Origin: Actinomycetospora termitidis
Lineage (GTDB): Bacteria; Actinomycetota; Actinomycetes; Mycobacteriales; Pseudonocardiaceae
Reading direction: 5' to 3'
DNA length: 64,000 nt
Assembly: GCF_030286555.1 (NCBI RefSeq)
Contig: NZ_JASVWF010000002.1
Location: forward strand, 930,001 to 994,000
The position numbers and the translations under genes were made by a program. The notes under the pieces are model-generated. The model saw nothing but the letters and a program-made list of their open reading frames with translations. It was not told the origin of the DNA and searched no databases. Positions within the stretch are counted from its first letter, which is position 1; the number at the start of each line of letters is the position of its first letter. This document shows positions 1 to 8,070 of this stretch, in pieces.

Positions 1-743
1 GCGACCGCCCGGACCTCGTCGGCCGCCGCGAGGTTGGCGCGGAAGTTCTCCTCGGCGAAGCGCGGGTTGTCCCGGCGCATGTCGTCGTCGGCGAAGTCGG
101 AGACCGAGCGGATCGTGCCGGTGAGGAAGCCGCGGCCCAGCGGCGAGTAGGGGACCAGTCCGATGCCGAGCTCGCGCAGCACCGGGAGGACCTCGTCCTG
201 TTCGCGGGTCCACAGCGAGTACTCCGACTGCAGGGCCGTGATCGGGTGCGTCGCGTGGGCCCGGCGGATCGTGTCGACCCACGCCTCGGAGAGCCCGAGG
301 TACCGGACCTTGCCCGCCTCGACCAGCGCCGCGGCCGCCCCGATCGTCTCCTCGATCGGCGTCTCCGGGTCCACCCGGTGCTGGTAGAGCAGGTCGACGT
401 GGTCGACGCCGAGCCGGCGCAGCGACCCGTCGACGGCCTGCCGCACGGAGTCGGGCGACGAGTCCGCGCCCTCGCGTCCGGTGTGCGAGATCAGCCCGTA
501 CTTCGTGGCCAGCACCGCCTGGTCCCGGCGCCCGGCGAGCGCGCGCCCGACGAGCTCCTCGTTCACGTACGGCCCGTACACCTCGGCCGTGTCGATCAGG
601 GTGACGCCGAGGTCGAGGGCGCGGTGGATCGTCCGGATCGACTCGTCGTCGTCGCTCCCCGCGCCCGAGTAGCCGTGCGACATGCCCATCGCACCCAGGC
701 CGATGCGGCCCACCTCGAGGGCACCCAGTCTCGCTGTCTGCAT
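1..743 (-). CDS. Aldo/keto reductase, 3' end beyond window
   Basis: NAD(P)H-dependent oxidoreductase with a TIM-barrel fold; the substrate cannot be told. The visible 247 residues begin [20 protein letters not shown] and hold the family tetrad: Asp in LIDTAEVYG, Tyr four residues later, Lys in VLATKYG and His in LLYQHRVD. The strings LGLSEAW and QSEYSLW are typical of the IolS/YajO-like branch. Family members are usually about 310-340 residues, so the C-terminus lies beyond base 1. The ATG at 743 fits the usual N-terminus of the family. It is followed on the same strand by nothing visible and preceded by the LysR gene at 781-1650, 37 bases upstream, so the two could be cotranscribed. Physiological role unknown. 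Confidence 0.88.
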   Translation of the reverse strand, partial: MQTARLGALEVGRIGLGAMGMSHGYSGAGSDDDESIRTIHRALDLGVTLIDTAEVYGPYVNEELVGRALAGRRDQAVLATKYGLISHTGREGADSSPDSVRQAVDGSLRRLGVDHVDLLYQHRVDPETPIEETIGAAAALVEAGKVRYLGLSEAWVDTIRRAHATHPITALQSEYSLWTREQDEVLPVLRELGIGLVPYSPLGRGFLTGTIRSVSDFADDDMRRDNPRFAEENFRANLAAADEVRAV

Positions 744-780
744 GACCGACGGGTGCCCCGCGCCCGCTCGGACGATGCCC

Positions 781-1650
781 TCAGCGACCCGCCGTGATGA
801 TCCGCTCCGCGAGGGCCGCCGCGGCGGGGGAGAGCGACTCCCGGTGCAGCAGCCCGAACGGCGGGTGTGCGGTCGCCGGCACCACCTCGTGCACCTCCAC
901 CGGCGCGCCGGCCCCGTCCACCGCGGACGCCGCGAGCAGGGCGACCCCGAGACCCGCGCCGACGAGCTCGCGCACCCCGGACGGCGTCGACGCCTCGAAG
1001 CGCACCGGCAGCTCGACGCCGAGCCGCGCGGCCAGCCCGTCGAGGACGTGCCGCAGGCCGCTGTCGGCGGGGAGGCACACGAAGGGCTCCCCGGCGAAGC
1101 CCACCAGGTCCCCGCCGGTCCGGCCCGGCGGCGTCACCAGCACCAGTCGGTCCTCGGCCAGGGGCGTCGCGACGATTCCCGACGGCGGGTCGGGGTGGAT
1201 CGGGCCGAGGACCAGGTCCAGGGCGCCCGCGGCGAGGTCGTCGACGAGCGCGTCCACGAGGCCGGTCCGCAGCGACAGCGAGACGCCCGGGTGGCCCCGT
1301 GCGAAGACCGCGAGCGTCCCGGGTAGATCGAAGCCGCCCAGCACCCCCGTGGCGCCGACGGCGACCGACCCCCGCACCACGTGCGCCACCTGCTCGGCCT
1401 CCGCGCGCGCCGCCGCCAGCTCCGCCAGCACGCGCCGGGCCCTCGTCAGGAAGAGCTCGCCCGCCTCGGTCAGCGCCACCCGCCGCGTGGTGCGCGCCAG
1501 CAGCGCGACCCCCAGCTCCGACTCCAACCGGCGCACCTGCGCCGAGATCGCCGGCTGTGCGACCAGGAGATCCTCCGCCGCCCGCGTGAACCCGCCGCAG
1601 CGCGCGACCGCCTCGAAGTAGGCGAGTTGTCGCAGCTCCACGCGATCCAT
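781..1650 (-). CDS. LysR-family transcriptional regulator
   Basis: DNA-binding regulator of 289 residues, normal for LysR proteins. Residues 1-60 form the winged helix-turn-helix ([20 protein letters not shown], then [12 protein letters not shown]), and about 90-289 form the periplasmic-binding-like effector domain. The ATG at 1650 was chosen because the HTH starts a few residues later, as in the family, and because longer N-terminal extensions are low-complexity. The gene is divergent from the two decarboxylase-like genes at 1722-3706, the usual arrangement of a LysR regulator and its target. A perfect 11-bp inverted repeat covers its own start codon, which suggests autoregulation. The effector is unknown; an aromatic acid is possible given the neighbours, but that is inference. 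Confidence 0.92.
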   Translation of the reverse strand: MDRVELRQLAYFEAVARCGGFTRAAEDLLVAQPAISAQVRRLESELGVALLARTTRRVALTEAGELFLTRARRVLAELAAARAEAEQVAHVVRGSVAVGATGVLGGFDLPGTLAVFARGHPGVSLSLRTGLVDALVDDLAAGALDLVLGPIHPDPPSGIVATPLAEDRLVLVTPPGRTGGDLVGFAGEPFVCLPADSGLRHVLDGLAARLGVELPVRFEASTPSGVRELVGAGLGVALLAASAVDGAGAPVEVHEVVPATAHPPFGLLHRESLSPAAAALAERIITAGR

Positions 1651-1670
1651 CGTTGTCCGCGATGGATCGC
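1642..1670. promoter_or_regulatory. Inverted repeat, probable LysR operator
   Basis: The arms GCGATCCATCG (1642-1652) and CGATGGATCGC (1660-1670) are perfect reverse complements separated by 7 bases. The repeat lies between divergent genes and includes the ATG of the LysR gene (1648-1650). LysR proteins usually bind interrupted dyads in such positions. No binding evidence exists here. Confidence 0.6.
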
Positions 1671-1721
1671 AGCACAACATGGTCTTGGACGTCTGAGTAC
1701 CGGCGGGCGCAGGGTGAGGAC

Positions 1722-2720
1722 ATGAGCGATCAGAAGATCGAGCTCGGCGTCTACCGCTACGAGCACACCGAGGCGCTGTTCGACGGCCGCGTCCCGATCG
1801 AGGGCGCGGACGTGACCCTGTCCAGTTCGCCGCTGATCTCCGACGTCTTCCAGCGCATGGCGCAGGGGGAACTGGACGTCGCCGAGTACGGGCTGACGTA
1901 CTTCCTGCGCACGTTCGACCGGGACGACTCGCCGTTCCTGGCACTGCCGATCTTCCCGAACCGCAACTTCCGGCACTCGTCGCTGTTCGTGAACACCGAC
2001 AGCGGGATCGAGCGGCCGGAGGACCTGGCGGGCCGGACGGTCGGCGAGTTCGCCCTCTACGGCTCCGACCCCGGCGTGTGGATGAAGGGCGTCCTGGCCG
2101 ACGAGTACGGCGTCACGCCCGAGCAGATCGACTGGGTGATCGGTGGCACCGACCACCCGATCCCCGCCTTCGACTGGATCCCGCAGCCGGTGCCCGACGG
2201 CGTCCGCGTCCGGCACGCGGGCGAGGGGGAGACCCTGGCGGCGATGCTCGAGGCGGGCGAGATCGACGCGCTGCTCTCGGTCGACGTGCCGCGAAGCGTG
2301 CTCGACGGATCGACGACGAAGATCCGCCGGCTGTTCGGAGACTACGAGGCGGTGGAGCGGGACTACTACCGGCGCACCGGCATCTTCCCGATGATGCACG
2401 TCGTCGCGATCCGCCGGGAGCTCGCCGAGGACCGGGACCTGGTGCGCTCGCTGTACCGCGCGTTCACCGAGGCCAAGGAGATCGTGCAGCAGCACTACCG
2501 GGACAACGCGGCCAAGCAGCACATGGCCGTGATCACCCCGTGGTTCAGCGAGCTGTTCGCGGAGAACCGCGCGCTGCTCGGCGAGGACTGGTGGCCGTAC
2601 GGGATCGACGCCAACCGCACCGCCGTCGACACCTTCCTGCGCTACCACCACGAGCAGGGCCTCTCCCGCACGCGGCTGACCTGCGAGGACGTCTTGGTCC
2701 CGGACGAGGCCCTGCGGTGA
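1722..2720 (+). CDS. 4,5-dihydroxyphthalate decarboxylase-like protein, copy 1
   Basis: A 332-residue protein of the Pht5/4,5-dihydroxyphthalate decarboxylase family, which has a periplasmic-binding-protein-like fold but no signal peptide here. Family features are the opening ELGVYRYEHTEALFDGRV, then FPNRNFRHSSLFV, GIERPEDLAGRTVGEF and the C-terminal DWWPYGIDANR. The ATG at 1722 follows a GGGTGAGGA ribosome site. It overlaps the next, paralogous gene by 4 bases (GTGA), so the pair is translated as an operon, probably controlled by the divergent LysR gene. No phthalate dioxygenase or ring-cleavage gene is nearby, so the substrate is uncertain. The family also contains proteins annotated as ABC substrate-binding proteins. 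Confidence 0.82.
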   Translation: MSDQKIELGVYRYEHTEALFDGRVPIEGADVTLSSSPLISDVFQRMAQGELDVAEYGLTYFLRTFDRDDSPFLALPIFPNRNFRHSSLFVNTDSGIERPEDLAGRTVGEFALYGSDPGVWMKGVLADEYGVTPEQIDWVIGGTDHPIPAFDWIPQPVPDGVRVRHAGEGETLAAMLEAGEIDALLSVDVPRSVLDGSTTKIRRLFGDYEAVERDYYRRTGIFPMMHVVAIRRELAEDRDLVRSLYRAFTEAKEIVQQHYRDNAAKQHMAVITPWFSELFAENRALLGEDWWPYGIDANRTAVDTFLRYHHEQGLSRTRLTCEDVLVPDEALR

Positions 2721-3706
2721 GCCTGCGCGTCGGCACGATGCCCTACGACACCACCGACGCCCTGCTCGACGGCCGGGTCACGTTCGACGGCGTGCCGGCC
2801 ACGGTCGCGTCGGCCGCCATCGCGTCCGACCTGTTCCGCCGGATGGTCGTGGACCGGGAGTTCGACGTCGCCGAGCTCGGGCTGACGGTCCACCTCCGGC
2901 TGCTCGACGTCGATGCACCGTTCGTCGCGATCCCCGCCTTCCCCGCCCGCGTCTTCCGGCACTCCTGCGTGTACGTCCACACCGCGAGCGGGATCGAGCG
3001 GCCCGAGGACCTCGCCGGGCGGACCGTCGGGGAGTTCGGGATGTACGGGCAGGACTCCGGCGTCTGGGTCAAGGGTGTCTTGGCCGACGAGTACGGCGTC
3101 ACCCCGGACCGGTGCCGGTGGGTGATCGGGGGCCTCGACCGTCCCGCGCCGCCGTTCGACTTCGTCCCGCACCCGCACCCCGACGACGTCCACGTCGAGC
3201 GCGCGCCCGCCGGGCGCTCGCTGGGCGCGATGCTGGAGTCCGGCGAGATCGACGCGCTCGTCTCCTCGCTCGCCCCGCAGTGCGCGCTGGACGGGTCCCC
3301 GCACGTCCGGCGGTTGTTCGAGGACTTCGAGACCGTCGAGCGCGACTACCACCGGCGCACCGGGATCTTCCCGATCATGCACACCGTCGTGCTGCCGCGG
3401 GAGCTGGTCGCCGGGCACCCGGGCCTCGCCCGCACCGTCTACGAGGGCTACCTGGCCGCGAAAGAGGCGGGCCTGGAGCGGTACCGGACCGCCCGCCGGG
3501 TCCACCAGGTCCGGACGATGCTGCCGTGGACGAACGCGCTGGTCGAGCGGACCACCGCCGAGTTCGGCGCCGACTGGTGGCCCTACGGGATCGCGGCAAA
3601 CCGCACGACGCTGGACGCCTTCCTGCGCCACCACCACGAGCAGGGCCTGTCCCGACGGCGGCTCGGCGTCGAGGACGTCTTCGTCCCCGAACTCCTGGAC
3701 ACGTGA
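2717..3706 (+). CDS. 4,5-dihydroxyphthalate decarboxylase-like protein, copy 2
   Basis: A tandem paralogue of the preceding gene, 329 residues, starting at the GTG that overlaps the upstream stop (GTGA). It shares the same landmarks: MPYDTTDALLDGRV, FPARVFRHSCVYV, GIERPEDLAGRTVGEF, VERDYHRRTGIFPIMH and DWWPYGIAANR. Its sequence has diverged clearly in the middle, so the pair is an old duplication and the proteins may form a heteromer or act on different substrates. The 4-base overlap implies coupled translation. Function is by family only. Confidence 0.8.
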   Translation: MSLRVGTMPYDTTDALLDGRVTFDGVPATVASAAIASDLFRRMVVDREFDVAELGLTVHLRLLDVDAPFVAIPAFPARVFRHSCVYVHTASGIERPEDLAGRTVGEFGMYGQDSGVWVKGVLADEYGVTPDRCRWVIGGLDRPAPPFDFVPHPHPDDVHVERAPAGRSLGAMLESGEIDALVSSLAPQCALDGSPHVRRLFEDFETVERDYHRRTGIFPIMHTVVLPRELVAGHPGLARTVYEGYLAAKEAGLERYRTARRVHQVRTMLPWTNALVERTTAEFGADWWPYGIAANRTTLDAFLRHHHEQGLSRRRLGVEDVFVPELLDT

Positions 3707-3785
3707 CCTCGGCGCGTCGCGTGATCACCGCGGCGTGTGCCCCTAACGTGTGGCTTCTGTTACCCGTGTGACGGATGGGGCGAAC

Positions 3786-4613
3786 GTGGCGTTGCTGACT
3801 CGGCGACAGCGGGTGATCTTGCGCCAGATCGTGAGACCCCCGTACATCTATCGGTGGGCAGGCCTGCTGACGATCGTCGGCCTGCTGGTCGGCGTCACGG
3901 CCGTCGTGCTGCTCGACCGCGGACCCTCGACGACCCTGGCCGCCGGCCCGGTCGTCGAGCTGCCGGTCGCGACCGCACCCGCCGTCGTGCCGCTCGCGCC
4001 GGTCCGGCCGGCGATCGCCCCGACCCTGTTGACGACGACGGGTGGCGGCGGGAAGGCGGTCGCGCTCACGTTCGACGACGGGCCGGATCCCGCGACGACG
4101 CCGCGCATCCTGGACCTGCTCGCGCAGCACCGGGTCCACGCGGTGTTCTGCATGGTCGGCCAGGCGGCGCGGGCGCATCCGGACCTCGTCCGCCGTGTGG
4201 TCGCCGAGGGACACCGGCTGTGCAACCACACGATCACCCACGACCCGGGGATCGGGGCCCGCACACCCGACGTCATGAACCGGCAGTTGCAGGCCAGCCG
4301 CGACATGCTGGTGCAGGCCTCCGGCGGCGCCGACGTCGACTACTTCCGCGCGCCGGAGGGGAAGTGGTCGCCCGCCCTCGTGCGGACCTCCGCGCAGGAC
4401 GGCATGCGGGCGCTGGGTTGGACGGTCGACCCCCTGGACTGGACGACCCCCGGGGCCGCCGCGATCGTCACCCGGGTGCAGCAGCGGATGCACCCCGGCG
4501 CGGTCGTCCTCCTGCACGACGGCGGCGGCCCGCGCGCCCAGAGCGTGGCCGCCGTGGAGCAGCTGCTGCCGTGGCTGGCCGACCGCGGCTACTCGTTCGT
4601 CCTGCCGACTTAG
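3786..4613 (+). CDS. Polysaccharide deacetylase (CE4/NodB domain), membrane-anchored
   Basis: Metal-dependent deacetylase of N-acetylated glycans, probably acting on cell-wall polymer outside the membrane. Residues about 23-45 form one transmembrane segment (GLLTIVGLLVGVTAVVLL), followed by a Pro/Ala linker and a NodB domain. CE4 motifs are visible: TFDDGPDP (catalytic base and metal Asp), NHTITHD (metal His pair), RAPEGKWSP, DPLDWTTPGA and VLLHDGGG. Three in-frame GTG codons (3750, 3768, 3786) are possible starts. I prefer 3786 because GGATGGGG lies just upstream and the product then begins close to the anchor. Its stop codon lies inside the putative iron box of the next gene. Confidence 0.85.
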   Translation: MALLTRRQRVILRQIVRPPYIYRWAGLLTIVGLLVGVTAVVLLDRGPSTTLAAGPVVELPVATAPAVVPLAPVRPAIAPTLLTTTGGGGKAVALTFDDGPDPATTPRILDLLAQHRVHAVFCMVGQAARAHPDLVRRVVAEGHRLCNHTITHDPGIGARTPDVMNRQLQASRDMLVQASGGADVDYFRAPEGKWSPALVRTSAQDGMRALGWTVDPLDWTTPGAAAIVTRVQQRMHPGAVVLLHDGGGPRAQSVAAVEQLLPWLADRGYSFVLPT

Positions 4614-4628
4614 GGTTCCCTCACCTGG
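4610..4628 (+). promoter_or_regulatory. Possible IdeR/DtxR iron box of the heme oxygenase promoter
   Basis: The site TTAGGGTTCCCTCACCTGG matches about 13 of 19 positions of the IdeR/DtxR consensus TWAGGTTAGSCTAACCTWA. A TAGGGT -10-like hexamer lies at 4639-4644, which would put the box over the -35 region, as expected for a repressor. Iron control of bacterial heme oxygenases is established in corynebacteria; the site here is inferred. Confidence 0.45.
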
Positions 4629-4685
4629 AGATCGTGCCTAGGGTCGACGGCGACAGGGTCCGCTCACGCCCCGGAGGCCGCCCGG

Positions 4686-5327
4686 ATGTCCGAGACCGCG
4701 ATCCCGTTCCACCAGACCGTCCGGCGCTCGACGCTGGCCGTGCACGACCGCGCCAACCACTCGCCGTTCATGGGCGCGCTGTTCGACGGGCGCCTGCAGG
4801 TCGCCGACTACGCGCGGCTGGTCGAGCAGTACTGGTTCGTCTACAACGCCCTCGAGGCCACCGGCGACGCGCTCGCCGACGACCCGGTGGCGGGCCCGTT
4901 CGTCACCGAGGAGCTGCGCCGTGTCCCGCACCTCGCGCAGGACATCCGCTTCTACGGGCTGACCGAGCTCGAGGCCCTGCCCGCCACACAGCGGTACGTG
5001 GACGCCATCGAGGCGACGGCCGAGTGGCCCGGCGGCTTCGTCGCGCACCACTACACGCGCTACCTCGGCGACCTCGCCGGCGGCCAGGCGATCCGCGGGC
5101 TGCTACCGCGCGTGTACGGCGTGACCGGCGGCGGCGTCGCGTTCTACGACTTCCGCGAGCTCGGCTCCACCCCGCGCTTCCGAGACCGCTACCGCGCCCT
5201 GCTCGACGACGCCCCGTGGGACGCCGACGAGCGCGCCCGGATCGTCGCGGAGGTCGAGCGCGCCTTCGAGCTCAACATCGCGATGCTCACCGAGCTGTGG
5301 GACGCGACGGAGCAGCCCGCCGCCTGA
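4686..5327 (+). CDS. hmuO: Heme oxygenase (biliverdin-producing)
   Basis: Cytoplasmic enzyme that cleaves heme to biliverdin, CO and free iron. The 213 residues match bacterial HmuO-type enzymes in length. His20 in LAVHDRANHS is the expected proximal heme ligand, and the distal-helix signature is YLGDLAGGQA. The ATG at 4686 follows GGAGG at about 4673. The preceding -10-like TAGGGT and the candidate iron box suggest induction under iron limitation. The 3' end overlaps the convergent hydrolase gene by 41 bases. No heme-uptake gene is in the window, so the heme source is not shown. Confidence 0.92.
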   Translation: MSETAIPFHQTVRRSTLAVHDRANHSPFMGALFDGRLQVADYARLVEQYWFVYNALEATGDALADDPVAGPFVTEELRRVPHLAQDIRFYGLTELEALPATQRYVDAIEATAEWPGGFVAHHYTRYLGDLAGGQAIRGLLPRVYGVTGGGVAFYDFRELGSTPRFRDRYRALLDDAPWDADERARIVAEVERAFELNIAMLTELWDATEQPAA

Positions 5328-6162
5328 TCAGCGCGCTCACCTCGTCCGGGGCGGTCTCGGCCATGAAGTGGCCGGCGTCGAGCGTTCGGTGGGTGAGGTC
5401 GGCCGCCCAGGGCTTCCAGAGATCGGCTGCGTCGAAGCCGAGCGCGGCGCCCCAGTTCTGCTGCACGACCGTCACCGGCATCGCGAGCCGCTCGCCGGCC
5501 GCGCGGCTGGCGCGGTCGAGCTCGAGGTCGACGGTGGCCGACGCCCGGTAGTCCGCGACGATCGACGGCACCGCCTCCCGGGACGCACGCAGGTACTCGG
5601 CCCGGACGTCGTCGGGAAAGCTCCCGCCCCAGGCGTCGAGGAAGAACCCGAAGAAGGCGTCCGGGGCGCCGGCGATCATCGTCCCGGCCAGGCCCGGGGG
5701 CTGGGCCATGAGGTAGAGGTGGAACGCGACGGCGGCGTCGACGCCGTGCAGGACGTCCCACATCTCCGGCACCGGCAGGACGTCCAGAATGGTCAGGTGG
5801 CTGATCGCGTCCGGGTGGTCGAGGCCCGCGCGGATCGCGACGAGGGCCCCGCGGTCGTGCCCGGCGAGCGCGAACCGCTCGACCCCGAGGTGGCGCGCGA
5901 CGGCGACGACGTCCGCGGCCATCGTGCGCTTGGCGTAGGTCGTCCCGCTGTCGGCGGGTTTGTCCGACGCCCCGTAGCCGCGCAGGTCGGGGGCGATCAC
6001 GCGGTGGTCGCGGGCGAGGTCGGCGGCGACGTGGCGCCACATCAGGTGGGTCTGCGGGAAGCCGTGGAGCAGGAGGACGGCGGGCGCGTCGACCGGGCCG
6101 TCGACCGCGACGTGCAGTCGGACGCCGTCGGCGGCGGGGACGCGCTGCTCGGTGGAGGTCAT
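5287..6162 (-). CDS. Alpha/beta hydrolase, haloacetate dehalogenase/epoxide hydrolase type
   Basis: A 291-residue cytoplasmic hydrolase. The oxyanion-hole motif LLHGFPQTHLMW and the nucleophile elbow AGHDRGA (Asp103) show an aspartate nucleophile, as in haloalkane/haloacetate dehalogenases and epoxide hydrolases rather than esterases. The catalytic His is in DAGHFMAE. The pattern APDLRGYGASDKP is common to both groups, so the substrate cannot be decided. The ATG at 6162 lies 7 bases from a CAGGCT hexamer and may be leaderless. The gene is divergent from the BTAD regulator with only 23 bases between start codons, so the two probably share a control region. The last codons overlap the heme oxygenase gene tail to tail. 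Confidence 0.85.
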   Translation of the reverse strand: MTSTEQRVPAADGVRLHVAVDGPVDAPAVLLLHGFPQTHLMWRHVAADLARDHRVIAPDLRGYGASDKPADSGTTYAKRTMAADVVAVARHLGVERFALAGHDRGALVAIRAGLDHPDAISHLTILDVLPVPEMWDVLHGVDAAVAFHLYLMAQPPGLAGTMIAGAPDAFFGFFLDAWGGSFPDDVRAEYLRASREAVPSIVADYRASATVDLELDRASRAAGERLAMPVTVVQQNWGAALGFDAADLWKPWAADLTHRTLDAGHFMAETAPDEVSALIRRRAAPSRPTAR

Positions 6163-6185
6163 GACGACGAGCCTGGGCCGGCCCG

Positions 6186-8060
6186 ATGAGCATCCGATCA
6201 GTACGCGTACTGGGGCCGATCGACGCGGTGGACGCCGACGGGGCCGCCGTCGCGCTGGGCGGCCCGAAGCACCGGGCGGTGCTCGCCCGGCTCGCGGTCG
6301 CGCGGGGGCGGACGGTCCCGCTCGAGACGCTGATCGACGACCTGTGGCCGGACGGCTCGCTGCCCGCGCGGCCGGCCGGGGCCCTCCGCACGTTCGTCGC
6401 GGCCCTGCGCACGGCGCTGGAACCGGACCGGGCCGCCCGGACGCCGCCGCGACTGCTCGTGACGCGCGGCCCGGGGTACGCGCTGGAGGCGCCGGTGGAC
6501 GCGGCGCGGTTCGAGGAGCTGCTCGACGACGATCCCGCGGCCGCGCTCGCGCTGTGGCGGGGTCCGGCGTACGCCGACCTGCCCCGCGCGCCGTGGGCCG
6601 AGGGCGAGCGGGCCCGGCTGACCGCGTTGCGGCTCGACGCGGTGGAGCGGCTCGCCCGTCGTCGCATGGACGGGGGCCGGCCGGAGGAGGCCGTGGCCGA
6701 CCTCGACGCGCACACCACCGAGCACCCCTGGCGCGAGGAGGGCTGGCGGCTGCTGGCCCTCGCGCTCTACCGGGCCCGGCGGGAGGGCGACGCCCTCGCG
6801 GTGCTGCGCCGGGCCCGCGCCCGGCTCGCCGACGAGCTCGGTCTCGACCCCGGTGTCGGCCTGGCGCAGCTCGAGACCCACGTCCTGCAGCGGTCGCCGG
6901 CCCTGGACCTGCCGTCGTCGGGGGACCTGTGGACCAGCGTCGCCGGGCTGGGGCGTCGGGCCGCGCTCGAGTCCACGACGCCGTTGCTGCGCACCCTCGC
7001 CGTGCACGGCGGCGGCCCGGTCACGGCGCTGCGCCGGCACACCGCCGCGGTGCAGGAGGCGCGGCGGCTCGGCGACCGCGACCTGACCGCCCGCCTGCTC
7101 GGCGCGTTCGACGTCCCGAGCGTGTGGACCCGCTCCGACGACCCGGCGTCGTCCGCGGTGCTGGTGGACGCCGCGGAGTGGTGCCTGCGGTCGGGTTCGC
7201 CCGGGCGCGTGACCCGGGCCCGCCTGCTGGCGACGGTCGCGGTGGAGACGCGGGGCCTTCCGGGTCGCCGCGGGCCGGAGGCGGCCGCGACAGCGGAGTC
7301 GCTGGCACGGGAGATCGGCGAGCCCGCGATCCTGCGGCACGCTCTCGCCGCGCGGGTGGTGCAGTCGTTCCACCGGCCGGGGAGCGCGCCGGAACGGGTG
7401 GCGCTCGGCGAGGAGATCGTCGGGCTCGCGGTCCGCGGCGAGGACCCGACGTCGGAGATCCTCGGCCACCTGGTGCTGCTCCAGGCACGGTCGGGGCTGG
7501 GGGAGACCGACGCGGCGGACGGGCACGCGGCGGTGCTGGACCGGTTGGGGGAGCGCTCCGACAGCCCGGGCGTGGGCGTGCTGCTGGAGTGGTACCGGGC
7601 GGACTCCGAGGACGCCTACCGGGCCGCCGACCGCACCCTGGCCGGCGCGGGGATGCCAGGGCTCCACGACGGCCTGCTCGCCCTGGCGCTCGCGGGGATG
7701 CGCCTGCGGCGGGGGGAACCGCTCGGTGAGCTGCCGGACGCGGGGCCGTACGCGCCGTGGATCGAGGCGTACCTCCACGCCTCGGGTCAGCAGTGCGGCC
7801 ATGCTGACGCTGGACGGCACGATCGGACGACGTACGACCTCCCCGACCCGCCCCCCGGCCACGTCGCCGACGCCCTGTGGGTGCTCGCCGGCCACGCGGG
7901 CCTGGCCGCCGGGGACCGCGACCTGGTGGATCGGGCCGTCGCGGCACTGACCCCCGCCGCCGGGGAGATCGCCGGCGCGGGCAGTGGCCTGCTGACCTTC
8001 GGCCCGGTCGCGATGTGGCTGCGCCAGGTGAGCACTAATCCGTGCTGGGACACGGAATAG
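6186..8060 (+). CDS. AfsR/SARP-type regulator with BTAD domain
   Basis: A 624-residue putative transcription activator. The N-terminal ~95 residues resemble the OmpR-like winged helix (RVLGPIDAVDADG..., LIDDLWPDGS..., LLVTRGPGYAL). Residues ~100-240 form a bacterial transcriptional activation domain (RLDAVERLARRRMDGG..., HPWREEGWRLLALALYRARR..., LADELGLDPG). No P-loop or NB-ARC ATPase motif follows; the rest is Ala/Leu-rich helical sequence, possibly TPR-like. It is divergent from the hydrolase gene at 5287-6162, a likely target. The last 12 codons and the TAG stop are encoded inside a long palindrome shared with the convergent patatin gene. Confidence 0.8.
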   Translation: MSIRSVRVLGPIDAVDADGAAVALGGPKHRAVLARLAVARGRTVPLETLIDDLWPDGSLPARPAGALRTFVAALRTALEPDRAARTPPRLLVTRGPGYALEAPVDAARFEELLDDDPAAALALWRGPAYADLPRAPWAEGERARLTALRLDAVERLARRRMDGGRPEEAVADLDAHTTEHPWREEGWRLLALALYRARREGDALAVLRRARARLADELGLDPGVGLAQLETHVLQRSPALDLPSSGDLWTSVAGLGRRAALESTTPLLRTLAVHGGGPVTALRRHTAAVQEARRLGDRDLTARLLGAFDVPSVWTRSDDPASSAVLVDAAEWCLRSGSPGRVTRARLLATVAVETRGLPGRRGPEAAATAESLAREIGEPAILRHALAARVVQSFHRPGSAPERVALGEEIVGLAVRGEDPTSEILGHLVLLQARSGLGETDAADGHAAVLDRLGERSDSPGVGVLLEWYRADSEDAYRAADRTLAGAGMPGLHDGLLALALAGMRLRRGEPLGELPDAGPYAPWIEAYLHASGQQCGHADAGRHDRTTYDLPDPPPGHVADALWVLAGHAGLAAGDRDLVDRAVAALTPAAGEIAGAGSGLLTFGPVAMWLRQVSTNPCWDTE

Positions 8061-8070
8061 TGCTCACCTG
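8025..8070. repeat. 20-bp-arm palindrome forming the ends of two convergent genes
   Basis: The arms 8025-8044 and 8051-8070 pair at 19 of 20 positions around a 6-base loop (CTGGGA). It could act as a bidirectional terminator. It contains both TAG stops, and both proteins end in VST-x-PC tails because the same sequence is read on each strand. Its outer arm CAGGTGAGCACT recurs in the palindrome at 10887-10932. Confidence 0.85.

Noticed and set aside
5189..6718. Long minus-strand frames opposite real genes across the accessory region
   Set aside because: Typical of GC-rich DNA; they are Arg/Gly/Pro/Ala-rich and show no domain, while the other strand encodes recognisable proteins.
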